NCBI RefSeq assembly: GCF_000517105.1
Contig: NZ_KI912148.1
Coordinates: 1,234,518-1,298,517 of the forward strand
Source: Fischerella sp. PCC 9605
Lineage (GTDB): Bacteria > Cyanobacteriota > Cyanobacteriia > Cyanobacteriales > Nostocaceae
Direction of reading: 5' to 3'
DNA: 64,000 nucleotides
The notes below the pieces were generated by a model. It worked only from the letters and a program-made list of their open reading frames with translations. It had not been told where the DNA came from and searched no databases. The position numbers and the translations under genes are program-made. This document shows, piece after piece, positions 55,112 to 63,764 of this stretch (its first letter is position 1; each line of letters opens with the position of its first letter).

Positions 55112-56572
55112 ATGGCAATGATAGAAGTTTTAAACAGAATTTCTGACACTATCTGGGAAATACCGGTTTCCTACAAACAGGGAATGCGCGTCCCTGCCCG
55201 CATTTATGGAACAGAAAAGTTAATTCAGGAATTGGACGACGCAGTTTATGACCAAGTCACTAATGTAGCTACACTTCCAGGCATAACCAAGTACGCTTTG
55301 TGTATGCCCGATGGGCACTTTGGTTATGGTTTTCCGATTGGTGGCGTGGCGGCGATGGATGTAGAACAAGGGGGTGTGATTTCTCCTGGCGGTATCGGTT
55401 TCGATATCAATTGCGGTATGCGCTTAGTGGTGACAAACCTCACCTACGATGAAGTTAAACCTTATGTAAAAAAGTTGGTAGATAGGCTTTACGAAAGAGT
55501 TCCTGCTGGGGTAGGAAGCACTGGTTTTGTGAAGCTTTCACGGAATGAGTTTCGCAAAGTAGTGGAAGAAGGCGCACAATGGTGCATCCGTAATGATTAC
55601 GGTTGGGAAGAAGATTTAGAACTGATAGAAGAAAACGGCTGCATTAAAGGTGCTGATTCTGCCAAAATTAGTGAAAAGGCGATTGATAGAGGTTTCAACC
55701 AAATCGGTACTTTGGGATCTGGCAATCACTATTTAGAAATTCAAGTTGCTCGACCAGAGAATATTTTTGACCAGGAATTAGCCCAGAGTTTGGGAATTAC
55801 TATTCCCAATCAAGTGGTGGTGATGTTTCACTGCGGAAGTCGGGGATTTGGTCATCAGGTAGCAACCGACTATCTGCAAATCTTCTTGAAGGTGATGGAA
55901 AGTAAGTACGGGATCAAAATTTTGGATCGAGAATTAGCCTGTGCGCCTTTCCACTCTCCTGAAGGCCAAGCTTATTTTGCGGCGATGAAATGCGGCATCA
56001 ATATGTCGTTTGCTAATCGTCAAGTGATTTTGCACCGGATTCGAGAAGTGTTTTCAGAAATTCTTGGGCGATCGCCCCAAAATTTGGGTATGCACATGGT
56101 ATATGATGTCGCCCATAATACCGCTAAATTAGAGCGGCATGTTGTAGATGGTAAAGAGCGATCGCTACTTGTTCACCGCAAAGGCGCAACTCGTGCTTTT
56201 GCTCCTGGGATGAGAGATGTGCCTGAAAGGTATAAAAACATTGGTCAGCCAGTGATTATTGGCGGCAGTATGGAAACAGGCTCTTATATCTTGGTGGGTG
56301 TACCCAGTGGTGAGCAAACTTTCTTCAGCACTGCTCACGGTAGCGGACGCACGATGAGTCGGGCGAAAGCACGAAAAATCTATCGCGGTGACAAACTCAA
56401 AAAAGAAATGGAAAGTCGGGGCATTTATGTCCGCAGTACCTCCTACTCAGGATTAGCAGAGGAAGCCGGTGGAGCTTACAAAGATATTGATGATGTCATC
56501 GAAGCAGCGGAATTAGCCGGGATTAGCAAGCGGGTAGCACGGTTGACTCCGATTGGGAATATCAAGGGGTAA
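55112..56572 (+). CDS. rtcB: RtcB-type RNA ligase
   Basis: An RNA ligase of 486 residues that joins 2',3'-cyclic phosphate (or 3'-phosphate) and 5'-OH ends with GTP and Mn2+. Metal and nucleotide residues are visible in MPDGHFGYGFPIGG, GFDINCGMRL, GSGNHYLEIQ and FHCGSRGFGHQ. The guanylated His is expected in STAHGSGRTMSR. ATG 55112 was chosen because GGGAG lies 8 nt upstream; an in-frame ATG at 55046 would add 22 unrelated residues. Archease, the known RtcB activator, is encoded two genes downstream, with a COG0523 GTPase between. In cells it repairs or splices RNA. Confidence 0.94.
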   Translation: MAMIEVLNRISDTIWEIPVSYKQGMRVPARIYGTEKLIQELDDAVYDQVTNVATLPGITKYALCMPDGHFGYGFPIGGVAAMDVEQGGVISPGGIGFDINCGMRLVVTNLTYDEVKPYVKKLVDRLYERVPAGVGSTGFVKLSRNEFRKVVEEGAQWCIRNDYGWEEDLELIEENGCIKGADSAKISEKAIDRGFNQIGTLGSGNHYLEIQVARPENIFDQELAQSLGITIPNQVVVMFHCGSRGFGHQVATDYLQIFLKVMESKYGIKILDRELACAPFHSPEGQAYFAAMKCGINMSFANRQVILHRIREVFSEILGRSPQNLGMHMVYDVAHNTAKLERHVVDGKERSLLVHRKGATRAFAPGMRDVPERYKNIGQPVIIGGSMETGSYILVGVPSGEQTFFSTAHGSGRTMSRAKARKIYRGDKLKKEMESRGIYVRSTSYSGLAEEAGGAYKDIDDVIEAAELAGISKRVARLTPIGNIKG

Positions 56573-56617
56573 TACGATTTTGGATTTTAGATTTTAGATT
56601 TTGGATTGTGAATTTTT

Positions 56618-57502
56618 ATGGCAGTACGTACACCATTAACAGTAATTACTGGGCCGTTAGGAAGCGGCAAAACAACACTGCTACGTCACATTCTCGAAAC
56701 TTTCCCAAAAAAAATCGCGATTTTGATGAACGAATTTGGCGAAATTGCCATTGATGCCAAAATCATTCAAGGCAAAAATGTGCAGATGGCGGATCTAGGT
56801 GGTGGTTGTGTTTGCTGTTCGCTGCTGGGTGAATTTGAAGCAGCCGTAAATGAAATTATCGATAACGTTGATCCAGATTACATCGTGGTGGAAACAACCG
56901 GAGTTGCAGAACCCGATGCTTTGGTTTTTGATATTCAAGAAAGTTTGCAGAGAGTGCGGCTGGATGGAGTGATTACAGTTATTGATGCCGATGCAATGAT
57001 TAAATATCCTTCTGTTGGTCATACTACCCGCATCCAAATTGAAGCAGCAGACACTATCCTCTTGAATAAGGTTGATTTAGTTTCTAAAAGTGAGTTGCAA
57101 GCTATAGAAAAAAAATTACATTCGATTAACGAAATTGCTTCGATTTTGCATACCATACGAGGTCAGGTAGATCCCGACTTGCTATTTGGTATCGGTAGAG
57201 AAAGAGTACAAGCACCACCACACCACGTTCATCAGCCAGAGTTTGAATCATTTAGTTACAGTTCGCCTGCTACTTTTAATCGCCAATGTTTTGAGGAATT
57301 TGCTGATAGTTTGGAACCGGATGTTTATAGAGCGAAAGGATTTATCCGCTTTCCTGAAAGCGTGTATTTATTTAACTTTGTAGCTGGGCGTTGGGAATTA
57401 GAGTCGTTTACACAGGAGGCCACAGAACTAGTTTTTATTGGCAAAAATTTGAGTTTAAAAAAAGCAGAAATTATTGATAGATTAAAATTGTGTGAGCGAT
57501 AA
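56618..57502 (+). CDS. COG0523 (CobW/ZNG-type) GTPase metallochaperone
   Basis: A 294-residue G3E GTPase. P-loop GPLGSGKTTLLRHIL, Walker-type ETTGVAEPDAL, base motif LLNKVDL, and the family's CxCC metal motif in GGGCVCCSLL are all present. The C-terminal CobW_C domain (VYRAKGFIRFPESVYLFNFV) is short. A His-rich patch (PPHHVHQPE) may bind metal. Such proteins deliver Zn2+ or other metals to client enzymes. It lies 45 bp after rtcB and 85 bp before the archease gene; a role in supplying metal to RtcB is an attractive inference, not shown. Confidence 0.9.
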   Translation: MAVRTPLTVITGPLGSGKTTLLRHILETFPKKIAILMNEFGEIAIDAKIIQGKNVQMADLGGGCVCCSLLGEFEAAVNEIIDNVDPDYIVVETTGVAEPDALVFDIQESLQRVRLDGVITVIDADAMIKYPSVGHTTRIQIEAADTILLNKVDLVSKSELQAIEKKLHSINEIASILHTIRGQVDPDLLFGIGRERVQAPPHHVHQPEFESFSYSSPATFNRQCFEEFADSLEPDVYRAKGFIRFPESVYLFNFVAGRWELESFTQEATELVFIGKNLSLKKAEIIDRLKLCER

Positions 57503-57587
57503 ACTACTCATTTACCATATAAATAGAGCCATCCTCCACACAGTAATGAATTACACAAAGAATTTGGACACAAGATGAAGTGTTATT

Positions 57588-58019
57588 ATGTCCTACGAAC
57601 TTCTTGAAGATGTTGCTACTGCTGATATTGCCTTTCGCGCTTGGGGAAAAGATTTGCCGGAGATTTTTAAAGCGGCAGGTGATGCGACAATCAGCATTAT
57701 GATTGAAAATTTGGAATCGATAGAACCACGACAGACGCGAAATATCAGTTTGGAAAATGAAGAATTAGACCTATTGCTGTTCAACTTTATTCAAGAACTT
57801 ATTTATTACAAAGATAGCGAACAACTTTTGTTACGGACGCAGCAAATTAATTTTGAAGATAAAGATGGTAAACACCACCTTACTGCTATCCTCCAAGGAG
57901 AAAAACTTGACCCTCAACGTCATCAACAGTTAGTAGATGTGAAAGCTGTGACTTTACATCAGTTTCAATTACAAAAAACCAATGATGGTTGGATGGCGAT
58001 GGTAATTCTTGATATTTAG
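57588..58019 (+). CDS. Archease, RtcB activator
   Basis: A 143-residue protein of the archease family. MSYELLEDVATADIAFRAWG contains the family's N-terminal Asp/His-region and DLPEIFKAAGDATISIMIEN the long helix; the C-terminus ends AMVILDI with the conserved final Asp. Archease speeds RtcB guanylation and turnover and broadens its nucleotide use. Its place in an rtcB operon matches other bacteria. Confidence 0.9.
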   Translation: MSYELLEDVATADIAFRAWGKDLPEIFKAAGDATISIMIENLESIEPRQTRNISLENEELDLLLFNFIQELIYYKDSEQLLLRTQQINFEDKDGKHHLTAILQGEKLDPQRHQQLVDVKAVTLHQFQLQKTNDGWMAMVILDI

Positions 58020-58085
58020 TTTAAACGGTTAGATGAAAACTATAGATCAACCTAAATCTTAAAAAAGAAGTCGCCTGCTAGCGAT

Positions 58086-58241
58086 TATCCAAAGAGAACC
58101 TCCAGTAATTCATTACGGCTTAAACCAGCGTGGCTAGCTACATCTTTCACTATGGCGTTAAGTGTGCCTATCTTGATAGGGTCATGGGCTGGAACTGTGA
58201 TGTGATGTTCACAGCTTATGCTTTTTCTAACTACTAAATTT
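58086..58241 (-). pseudogene. Truncated HicA-like toxin remnant
   Basis: The minus strand reads NLVVRKSISCEHHITVPAHD, then PIKIGTLNAIVKDVASHAGL and SRNELLEVLFG before a TAA at 58086-58088. HHITVP.HDP.KIGTL.AI is the core of HicA-type mRNA interferases. The N-terminal ~25 residues and start codon are missing, and no hicB antitoxin gene is next to it. Confidence 0.6.
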
Positions 58242-58314
58242 TACAGCAGCCAGCCTTGACGCAAGCTAAAATGCGATCGCAGTTTTCATAGATGAAACAG
58301 GAACTGCATACACT

Positions 58315-58380
58315 TAGTGTCTTGGTGTCTTGGTGGTTCGAGACTTTATTTAACCACCAAGGCACAAAGACACTAAGTAT
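58315..58380. repeat. CTTAGTGTCTTGGTGTCTTG hairpin repeat
   Basis: CTTAGTGTCTTGGTGTCTTG pairs with CAAGGCACAAAGACACTAAG across an AT-rich loop. It is a short member of the family seen at 25809-25920 and 35873-36183. Confidence 0.65.
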
Positions 58381-58468
58381 TGATAGAGCTTTACACCATG
58401 CATTTGCTAGCGTAGTTATACAGGGTTCATCGCTCTTCCAGAAATTTGCTGGCTAAAAAAGGTTTAAT

Positions 58469-59341
58469 ATGGCTCATTTAAATCTGCGTCGTCCCCAAAA
58501 TATCAGCGGTGATTTTTATGTCGACACTACTTGTATTGACTGCGATACCTGCCGTTGGATGGCTCCGGAAGTGTTTATTGAAGCAGAAGAAATGTCGGCA
58601 GTTTATCATCAACCAAAAAATGAGGTGGAAAGATTAAAAGCATTGCAAGCACTTTTATCTTGCCCTACCAGTTCTATTGGTACTGTTGAAAAGCCAGAGG
58701 ATATCACAGCAGTTCAACTAAGTTTTCCTATTCCCCTAGAGAAAAATGTTTACCATTGTGGCTATCACTCGGAAAAATCCTTTGGTGGTGCTAGCTATTT
58801 TATTGAGCTATCAGAAGGTAATGTTTTAGTAGATTCTCCCCGCTTTACACCACCGTTGGTGAAGCGTTTGGAAGAAATGGGGGGAATACGTTATATGTTC
58901 CTGACTCATATGGATGATGTGGCGGATCACCAAAAGTATGCTGAACATTTTGGGTGTCAGCGCATCCTCCACAGGGATGACATCACTGCGGATACTCGTG
59001 ATGTCGAAATTCAGTTAGCTGGTTCGGAACCAATTCAGTTAGCTCCCGATTTGTTGATGATTCCAGTTCCCGGCCACAGTAAAGGACATACTGTGCTGCT
59101 GTACAAAAACAAGTTTCTGTTTGCTGGCGATCATTTGGCTTGGAGTGATGAAATTCAGCAGCTAATTGCCTTCCGTAATTATTGTTTTTACTCTTGGTCA
59201 GAACTAATTAAGTCAATGCGTAAGTTGGCTAATTACACTTTTGAGTGGGTGCTTCCAGGTCACGGGCGAAGGTATCATGCAGATGCGGGAACTATGAAAA
59301 AGCAGATGCACAAGTGTATTACGTGGATGGAAGTGAATTAA
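58469..59341 (+). CDS. Ferredoxin-like domain fused to a metallo-beta-lactamase-fold hydrolase
   Basis: A 290-residue fusion. Residues ~15-75 form a small ferredoxin-like domain with CIDCDTCRWMAPEVF and a fourth Cys in LLSCPTSSIG, suited to one FeS cluster. Residues ~90-290 are a metallo-beta-lactamase fold with MFLTHMDDVADHQKYAEHFG, VPGHSKGHTVLL, LFAGDHLAW and LPGHGRRYH as metal-binding motifs (first motif HxxxxxDH rather than HxHxDH). The arrangement suggests a redox-linked hydrolase. It is on the same strand as the rtcB cluster but 449 bp away, across the HicA remnant and a repeat. Substrate unknown. Confidence 0.85.
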   Translation: MAHLNLRRPQNISGDFYVDTTCIDCDTCRWMAPEVFIEAEEMSAVYHQPKNEVERLKALQALLSCPTSSIGTVEKPEDITAVQLSFPIPLEKNVYHCGYHSEKSFGGASYFIELSEGNVLVDSPRFTPPLVKRLEEMGGIRYMFLTHMDDVADHQKYAEHFGCQRILHRDDITADTRDVEIQLAGSEPIQLAPDLLMIPVPGHSKGHTVLLYKNKFLFAGDHLAWSDEIQQLIAFRNYCFYSWSELIKSMRKLANYTFEWVLPGHGRRYHADAGTMKKQMHKCITWMEVN

Positions 59342-59395
59342 GACGATCGCTTAGGTTCAGAACAGTAAAATTCAAGTTCTGAACCTCAACGATAA

Positions 59396-59660
59396 AGCTT
59401 TAAACTCAAATGTTGGAGTTTTGAGTTTGAAGTTTCTAGTTTCAAACGAGAACTTCCGAGGTTCAAACTAAAGCTTCCAAGGTTTGAACGAGAAGTTTCA
59501 AGTTTAAAACTAGAATGTTCGAGGTTTGAACGAGAAGTTTCAAGTTTAAAACTAGAATGTTCGAGGTTTGAACGAGAAGTTTCAAGGTTTAAACTAAAAG
59601 TTTCGAGTTCTAAGCTTGACATTCCGAGTTCCAAGCTTGAAGTTTCAAGTTCTAAGATGT
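59396..59660. repeat. Degenerate heptamer array with 42-bp higher-order period
   Basis: GGTTTGAACGAGAAGTTTCA begins at 59481, 59523 and 59565 (42-bp period, nearly identical), inside a longer run of related 7-bp units (AAGTTTC, GAGTTTG, AAGTTCT). The antisense frame is open only because the period is a multiple of three. Confidence 0.8.
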
Positions 59661-59790
59661 CATGCTGAATGGAGCATAGACGCGACAGTGGCTTCCGTAA
59701 GGTAGCGTAATGAAGGATCTCAAAACTTGACAGGGAGACAAGATGCTTCGCTTTACTGACGTTCCGCTCAGCATGACATATGATAATGCT
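59661..59790. repeat. Dispersed repeat ending in CAGCATGACA
   Basis: It starts GTCATGCTGAATGGAGCATA and ends CGCTCAGCATGACATATG, inverted ends that can pair; same family as the 136-bp units at 60213. Confidence 0.6.
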
Positions 59791-59843
59791 ACTAATTTAT
59801 GAAAAGTCGCTATTGCGTCTACAGCATGACATTTTACATCTGA

Positions 59844-60140
59844 TTATGTTGACTTATCAAACCAATCTGCACTCAAATCGTTCCATTCTGGATTCATTGA
59901 TTCAATCAAAGCAATCTTTTTTGCACGCAACCAACCCTTAATTTGCTTTTCACGGGCGATCGCTTCTGCAACATCTACTGTCTCTTCGTAGTAAACCAGT
60001 CTATCAATGTTGTATTTTTGAGTGAATCCAGGAATCAGCTTTTGCTTATGCTCGTGTATACGACGAATCAAGTCATTAGTCACGCCCGTGTAAAGAGTTT
60101 TTGAGTAGTTGGTCAAAATATATACGTAATATTTATTCAC
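59844..60140 (-). CDS. GIY-YIG family nuclease domain protein
   Basis: A 98-residue single-domain protein. The GIY-YIG core appears as YYVYILTNYSKTLYTGVTND, with the Arg and His of LIRRIHEHKQK and the Glu of EAIAREKQIKGWLRAKK. It resembles the small UPF0213/YhbQ-like group, which are probably DNA nucleases of unknown role. It is flanked on both sides by repeat arrays, so it may be mobile. Confidence in the fold is high, function open. Confidence 0.85.
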   Translation of the reverse strand: MNKYYVYILTNYSKTLYTGVTNDLIRRIHEHKQKLIPGFTQKYNIDRLVYYEETVDVAEAIAREKQIKGWLRAKKIALIESMNPEWNDLSADWFDKST

Positions 60141-60212
60141 TTAAGAGGAATAATACTTAGAAAGTTCTACATCACTTTATCTGAACAATCCCTAAATTGT
60201 CATGATGCTGCT

Positions 60213-60594
60213 CTCAATTGTCATTGTGAGCGTCACGCCAGTGGAGCGTAGACGCGCAGCGGCTCAAGGCAGAGTAGAATCTCAAGTTGTAAACTAGGCT
60301 TGAGATGCTTCATTTCGCGATCGCTCCATTCAGCATGACAAATCAATTCTCAATTGTCATTGTGAGCGTCACGCCAGTGGAGCGTAGACGCGCAGCGGCT
60401 CAAGGCAGAGTAGAATCTCAAGTTGTAAACTAGGCTTGAGATGCTTCATTTCGCGATCGCTCCATTCAGCATGACAAACAAATTCTCAATTGTCATTGTG
60501 AGCGTCACGCCAGTGGAGCGAAGAATCTGAATTGTTGGTTAGAAATCTAAGATATAGATGCTTCGTTCCGCTTTGCTCCATTCAGCATGACATC
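60213..60594. repeat. Tandem triplicate of a 136-bp dispersed element
   Basis: CTCAATTGTCATTGTGAGCG begins units at 60213, 60349 and 60485, an exact 136-bp period. Units 1 and 2 are nearly identical; unit 3 is diverged and lacks a 26-bp block (60249-60274 and 60385-60410 in the others) between GTGGAGCG and AGAATCT. Each unit has inverted ends (TGTCATTGTGAG-type and CATTCAGCATGACA). Confidence 0.85.
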
Positions 60595-60602
60595 AAAAAA
60601 TT

Positions 60603-62294
60603 TCAACTCACCATCACCTGCGACGGTGTATAACGCCACAATTGATGCAGGCGATTTGCTGGCATTGTTAGGTACAAAATATCACCAGCGCTAAGGTTAA
60701 TATCCAGTAAATCCCAGCCGTGAATTTCTTGGTTATTCGTTTCTACGTACAAAGGTACAAAGTCAGCATCCATAGCTGCTTGTTTCACGCGCTGACCGCA
60801 AAAGGGATGGGAAGGGGTAATTAATGTTGCAAATGCTACCCAAAGGCTATCGGCTGTGATGCCATTGCCGAGGATGCGTCCGCCTAGGGCGGCGGCGGCA
60901 AAAGCTGGGGCGGCGAGTTCGGCGGGGCTGAGGACTGCTTCAAAGTCAAACACTTGTTGCGCCATGCGGGCAAAGTCCGGATCGGCGTAATGGACTATTA
61001 CCGGTACTTTGTGTGTGATAGCTTTGACTTTGAGAGCTATTTCCATATTTGTGGCATCGTCGCTGGTGACAGCAATCAGTGCAGCAGCATTCTCTAAATT
61101 ACTGGCTTTAAGAATTGCGGCAAAGCTACCGTCACCGTGAATTACGGGAATACCTAATCCCCGGGCTGTGTTGACAAATCTATTGTTAGTGTCACGCTCA
61201 ATGACGATGACTTCATGTCCGCTGGCGTGGAGTTGTTCGGCAATTTTGATACCAATACCTCCTAAACCACAGACTATGTAATGATGGCGATGGGGAATCC
61301 GGGTTGCATCCAAAAATTGTTTGAAGCGAGTGCCTAAGACAAAATCATTGAGTAGTGCGTAGAAAAGACCTATTACCGCAGCCCCTAACAGCATCATCAA
61401 TACGGTAAATAATTTAATGCTGATGGGAGCTTGTTCTACAACTTTTTCATTACCGCCTGCTCCTGTCAGCATACCGACGGCAAAATAGAGAGCATCGATG
61501 ATGGAAACGGCTTTATCAGTAGAAGTATAGATGAGTGTGGCGATCGCAATAATCACCAGCAGCACCACAGACATTACTACTACTGCTTCAGCATGTTTTT
61601 TAAACTGCCGCAGGCTAGTAAGAACTTTGAGGATTTTGGCAATCATCGATCTGCGGATGCAGCGCGTGCGCGGCTGAGTACCAACGATTAAGCGATCGCC
61701 TACTTTTAATTTGTGTCCTGTTACTACCGCTGAGACTAAATCCACTTCACCTTCTGCTGGCATATAGTAAATCAACATCCGTGTCCGGTCGTTCCACAAT
61801 TCACTCAGTTTGCGTCCCAACCACGGGTGATTTTCATCAATATGTTCTTCGTGAATCGGCCAAGTTTGCTGAAACAGCTTGATTTGTCCGATGGCTTGGC
61901 TTCCCAATGCTGCAAACGTAAATACAGGTGCTGCCAATCCAGCAACACTCATAGTCAAATGGTCTGACACCGCATGATCCAGACGTTCTCCTAAGCTGGT
62001 GTTAAAGAAGCGGTTGATAATCCGAATGCGGGGATTGAGCACCCGCGCTTGCATCATAATTCGCAAATTGAGTGCATCGTCACCCCCAGCGATTACAAGG
62101 GTGTGCGCCTGCTGAATGCCAGCTGCTTTCAGGGTACTGGCTGCGTGCAGATCGCCGACAATTACATCTCCTGCTCGTTCGCCTGGAATTGGTTGATAAT
62201 GAATGCCGACGACTAATGCCCCCTGCTGTCTCAGCAAACGAAAGACTTTATATCCAGTGCGTCCTAAACCACAGACAATGATTCGAGGTTTCAT
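60603..62294 (-). CDS. RCK-channel-RCK membrane protein with atypical selectivity filter
   Basis: A 563-residue protein. An N-terminal NAD-binding RCK/TrkA_N domain (IIVCGLGRTGYKVFRLL) is followed by a two-helix ion-channel unit: TM1 237-257, pore 264-285, TM2 293-316. A second RCK domain (YIVCGLGGIGIKIAEQL, from 337) follows, with an RCK_C part (SAGDILYLTMPANRL). The filter reads MLTGAGGNE (275-283) where K+ channels have TVGYG. This layout recalls CASTOR/POLLUX-type channels, whose filters also lack GYG. Gating by NAD(H) or Ca2+ is a family-based possibility. Ion selectivity is not predictable. Confidence 0.88.
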   Translation of the reverse strand: MKPRIIVCGLGRTGYKVFRLLRQQGALVVGIHYQPIPGERAGDVIVGDLHAASTLKAAGIQQAHTLVIAGGDDALNLRIMMQARVLNPRIRIINRFFNTSLGERLDHAVSDHLTMSVAGLAAPVFTFAALGSQAIGQIKLFQQTWPIHEEHIDENHPWLGRKLSELWNDRTRMLIYYMPAEGEVDLVSAVVTGHKLKVGDRLIVGTQPRTRCIRRSMIAKILKVLTSLRQFKKHAEAVVVMSVVLLVIIAIATLIYTSTDKAVSIIDALYFAVGMLTGAGGNEKVVEQAPISIKLFTVLMMLLGAAVIGLFYALLNDFVLGTRFKQFLDATRIPHRHHYIVCGLGGIGIKIAEQLHASGHEVIVIERDTNNRFVNTARGLGIPVIHGDGSFAAILKASNLENAAALIAVTSDDATNMEIALKVKAITHKVPVIVHYADPDFARMAQQVFDFEAVLSPAELAAPAFAAAALGGRILGNGITADSLWVAFATLITPSHPFCGQRVKQAAMDADFVPLYVETNNQEIHGWDLLDINLSAGDILYLTMPANRLHQLWRYTPSQVMVS

Positions 62295-62399
62295 GAATCA
62301 GCAGCATGATGTGCAGAAAAAGCTGCATGGTTAAATAAAAATACTAATTTAAATTCTTGCCTGATTCTCAAGAGTAGAACTGTAGCTGAAAACACGATA

Positions 62400-62530
62400 A
62401 ATAGAAGTCATTAGTCATTAGTCATTAGTCCTTCGTCATTTGTCATTGATTGGTTGTAACAATCAAGTACTAACTACTAACTACTAACCACTAACCACTA
62501 ACCACTAACCAATGACCAATGACCAATGAC
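62400..62530. repeat. STRR heptamers TTAGTCA, ACTAACC, AATGACC
   Basis: TTAGTCATTAGTCATTAGTC is followed by ACTAACTACTAACTACTAAC, ACTAACC units and AATGACC units; a classic STRR block between two same-strand genes. Confidence 0.8.
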
Positions 62531-62532
62531 AC

Positions 62533-63714
62533 TTAAATTTCTGGATCGACCAAGCGAGTAGTGGGACGACTCTGATATAAATCTTGTACAACCTGTATAA
62601 CGCAGGTAACGGCGACAAAACCAATGACTGCAACAGGTAACAAATCTTTGCCGAATATAGCGATCGCAATTACAGCTACTGTCGTCCCAACCCGATACTT
62701 AGAACGAATTTTGCAATAGCGGATAACGCCAAGCCGATGGAGAATACCTAAAGCTAGGTAGCATAAAGCTATAGAACCACAGAGCAGCCATCGCCCAGCA
62801 TCTGATAATGCTACTGTTTGCTCGCTCAATAATACTTCTTCTACACCAACTCCAGCACCAGCAATACCGATTACTAAAGGTAAATGGGTGTAAAGCCAAG
62901 TGGCGACAGTACTGACTTTTCCTTCTGCCCGCGCTTTTTGAATAGGTGTACCACCGAGGTTGTCAAAATAAACCCACCACAAGCTAAAAGCGATAACCAG
63001 ACCAAAGACGGCAGCAATAACGCTGAAAACATCCCATTTTTGTTCAGAGACACCATCAACCACCGCAATAATTGCTTCACCCAAGACAATAATCGTAAAT
63101 AGCCCGAAACGTTCCGGCAAGTGGGAAGCGTGGGGAAGTAGATTGAGTTGAAACTTTGTGGCTGTGAAGGGTGTAACTAGGTCAATGATAATTCCCACAC
63201 TCCAAAGAACAAATCGCCAAGGTGCGCTTACAAATGCTGATATTAGCCAGAATACGGCAGCGATCGCAAAACCAGTTGCATAACGTGTTGTCAGTGGACG
63301 CGCTGAGGGAATGTGTATACCAGCACGGATATATTCTACGATCAGCACAGCCCGACCAAGAGCATAAGAAAGGGCAAACCCAGGCGCATTTTCATCCAAG
63401 CCGTGGTGAATGTTTACAGCCAGCGCCGCCGCCGTCAGCATTTGTAAAGCAACCAGCAGTCGCCGTCCGATGTCATCGCTATCGAAGCGGTTCGCATACA
63501 TGGTTGTACCAATCCACGACCACCACACGGGTATAAACAGAAATACAAAACCTAAATAGCCTGATAGCGAAACGTCTTCCTCCAGATTGTGGGCGAGTTG
63601 AGAAACCGCAACTACAAACACCAAATCATAAAACAGTTCTAACCAAGTGGCGTGTCGATGTTCTTCGCTGTCTTCACCAATGCGTAGGCGTGGTGGTTGG
63701 AGAAAGTTTTTCAT
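62533..63714 (-). CDS. Low temperature requirement protein A (LtrA) family membrane protein
   Basis: A 393-residue protein with about eleven helices. HRHATWLELFYDLVFVVAVS is the LtrA N-terminal signature, and ERFGLFTIIVLGEAIIAVVD the second conserved block. WWVYFDN closes the core. LtrA was named from Listeria growth at low temperature; the biochemical role is unknown. The start is the ATG before KNFLQPPRL. It follows the partial membrane protein gene at the window edge on the same strand. Confidence 0.87.
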   Translation of the reverse strand: MKNFLQPPRLRIGEDSEEHRHATWLELFYDLVFVVAVSQLAHNLEEDVSLSGYLGFVFLFIPVWWSWIGTTMYANRFDSDDIGRRLLVALQMLTAAALAVNIHHGLDENAPGFALSYALGRAVLIVEYIRAGIHIPSARPLTTRYATGFAIAAVFWLISAFVSAPWRFVLWSVGIIIDLVTPFTATKFQLNLLPHASHLPERFGLFTIIVLGEAIIAVVDGVSEQKWDVFSVIAAVFGLVIAFSLWWVYFDNLGGTPIQKARAEGKVSTVATWLYTHLPLVIGIAGAGVGVEEVLLSEQTVALSDAGRWLLCGSIALCYLALGILHRLGVIRYCKIRSKYRVGTTVAVIAIAIFGKDLLPVAVIGFVAVTCVIQVVQDLYQSRPTTRLVDPEI

Positions 63715-63764
63715 CTGATTTAATTGTTAATTATTAATTGTTTTTTACCATCAGCGATTAGCTA

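Noticed and set aside
59386-59634. 82-residue minus-strand ORF with repeating LETSRSNLEHSSFK pattern
   Set aside because: The periodic protein is only the translation of a heptamer/42-bp tandem repeat, whose period keeps the frame open; no promoter or ribosome site.
59396-60594. Possible CRISPR arrays
   Set aside because: The repeats are directly adjacent 42-bp or 136-bp units without unique spacers, and there are no cas genes.
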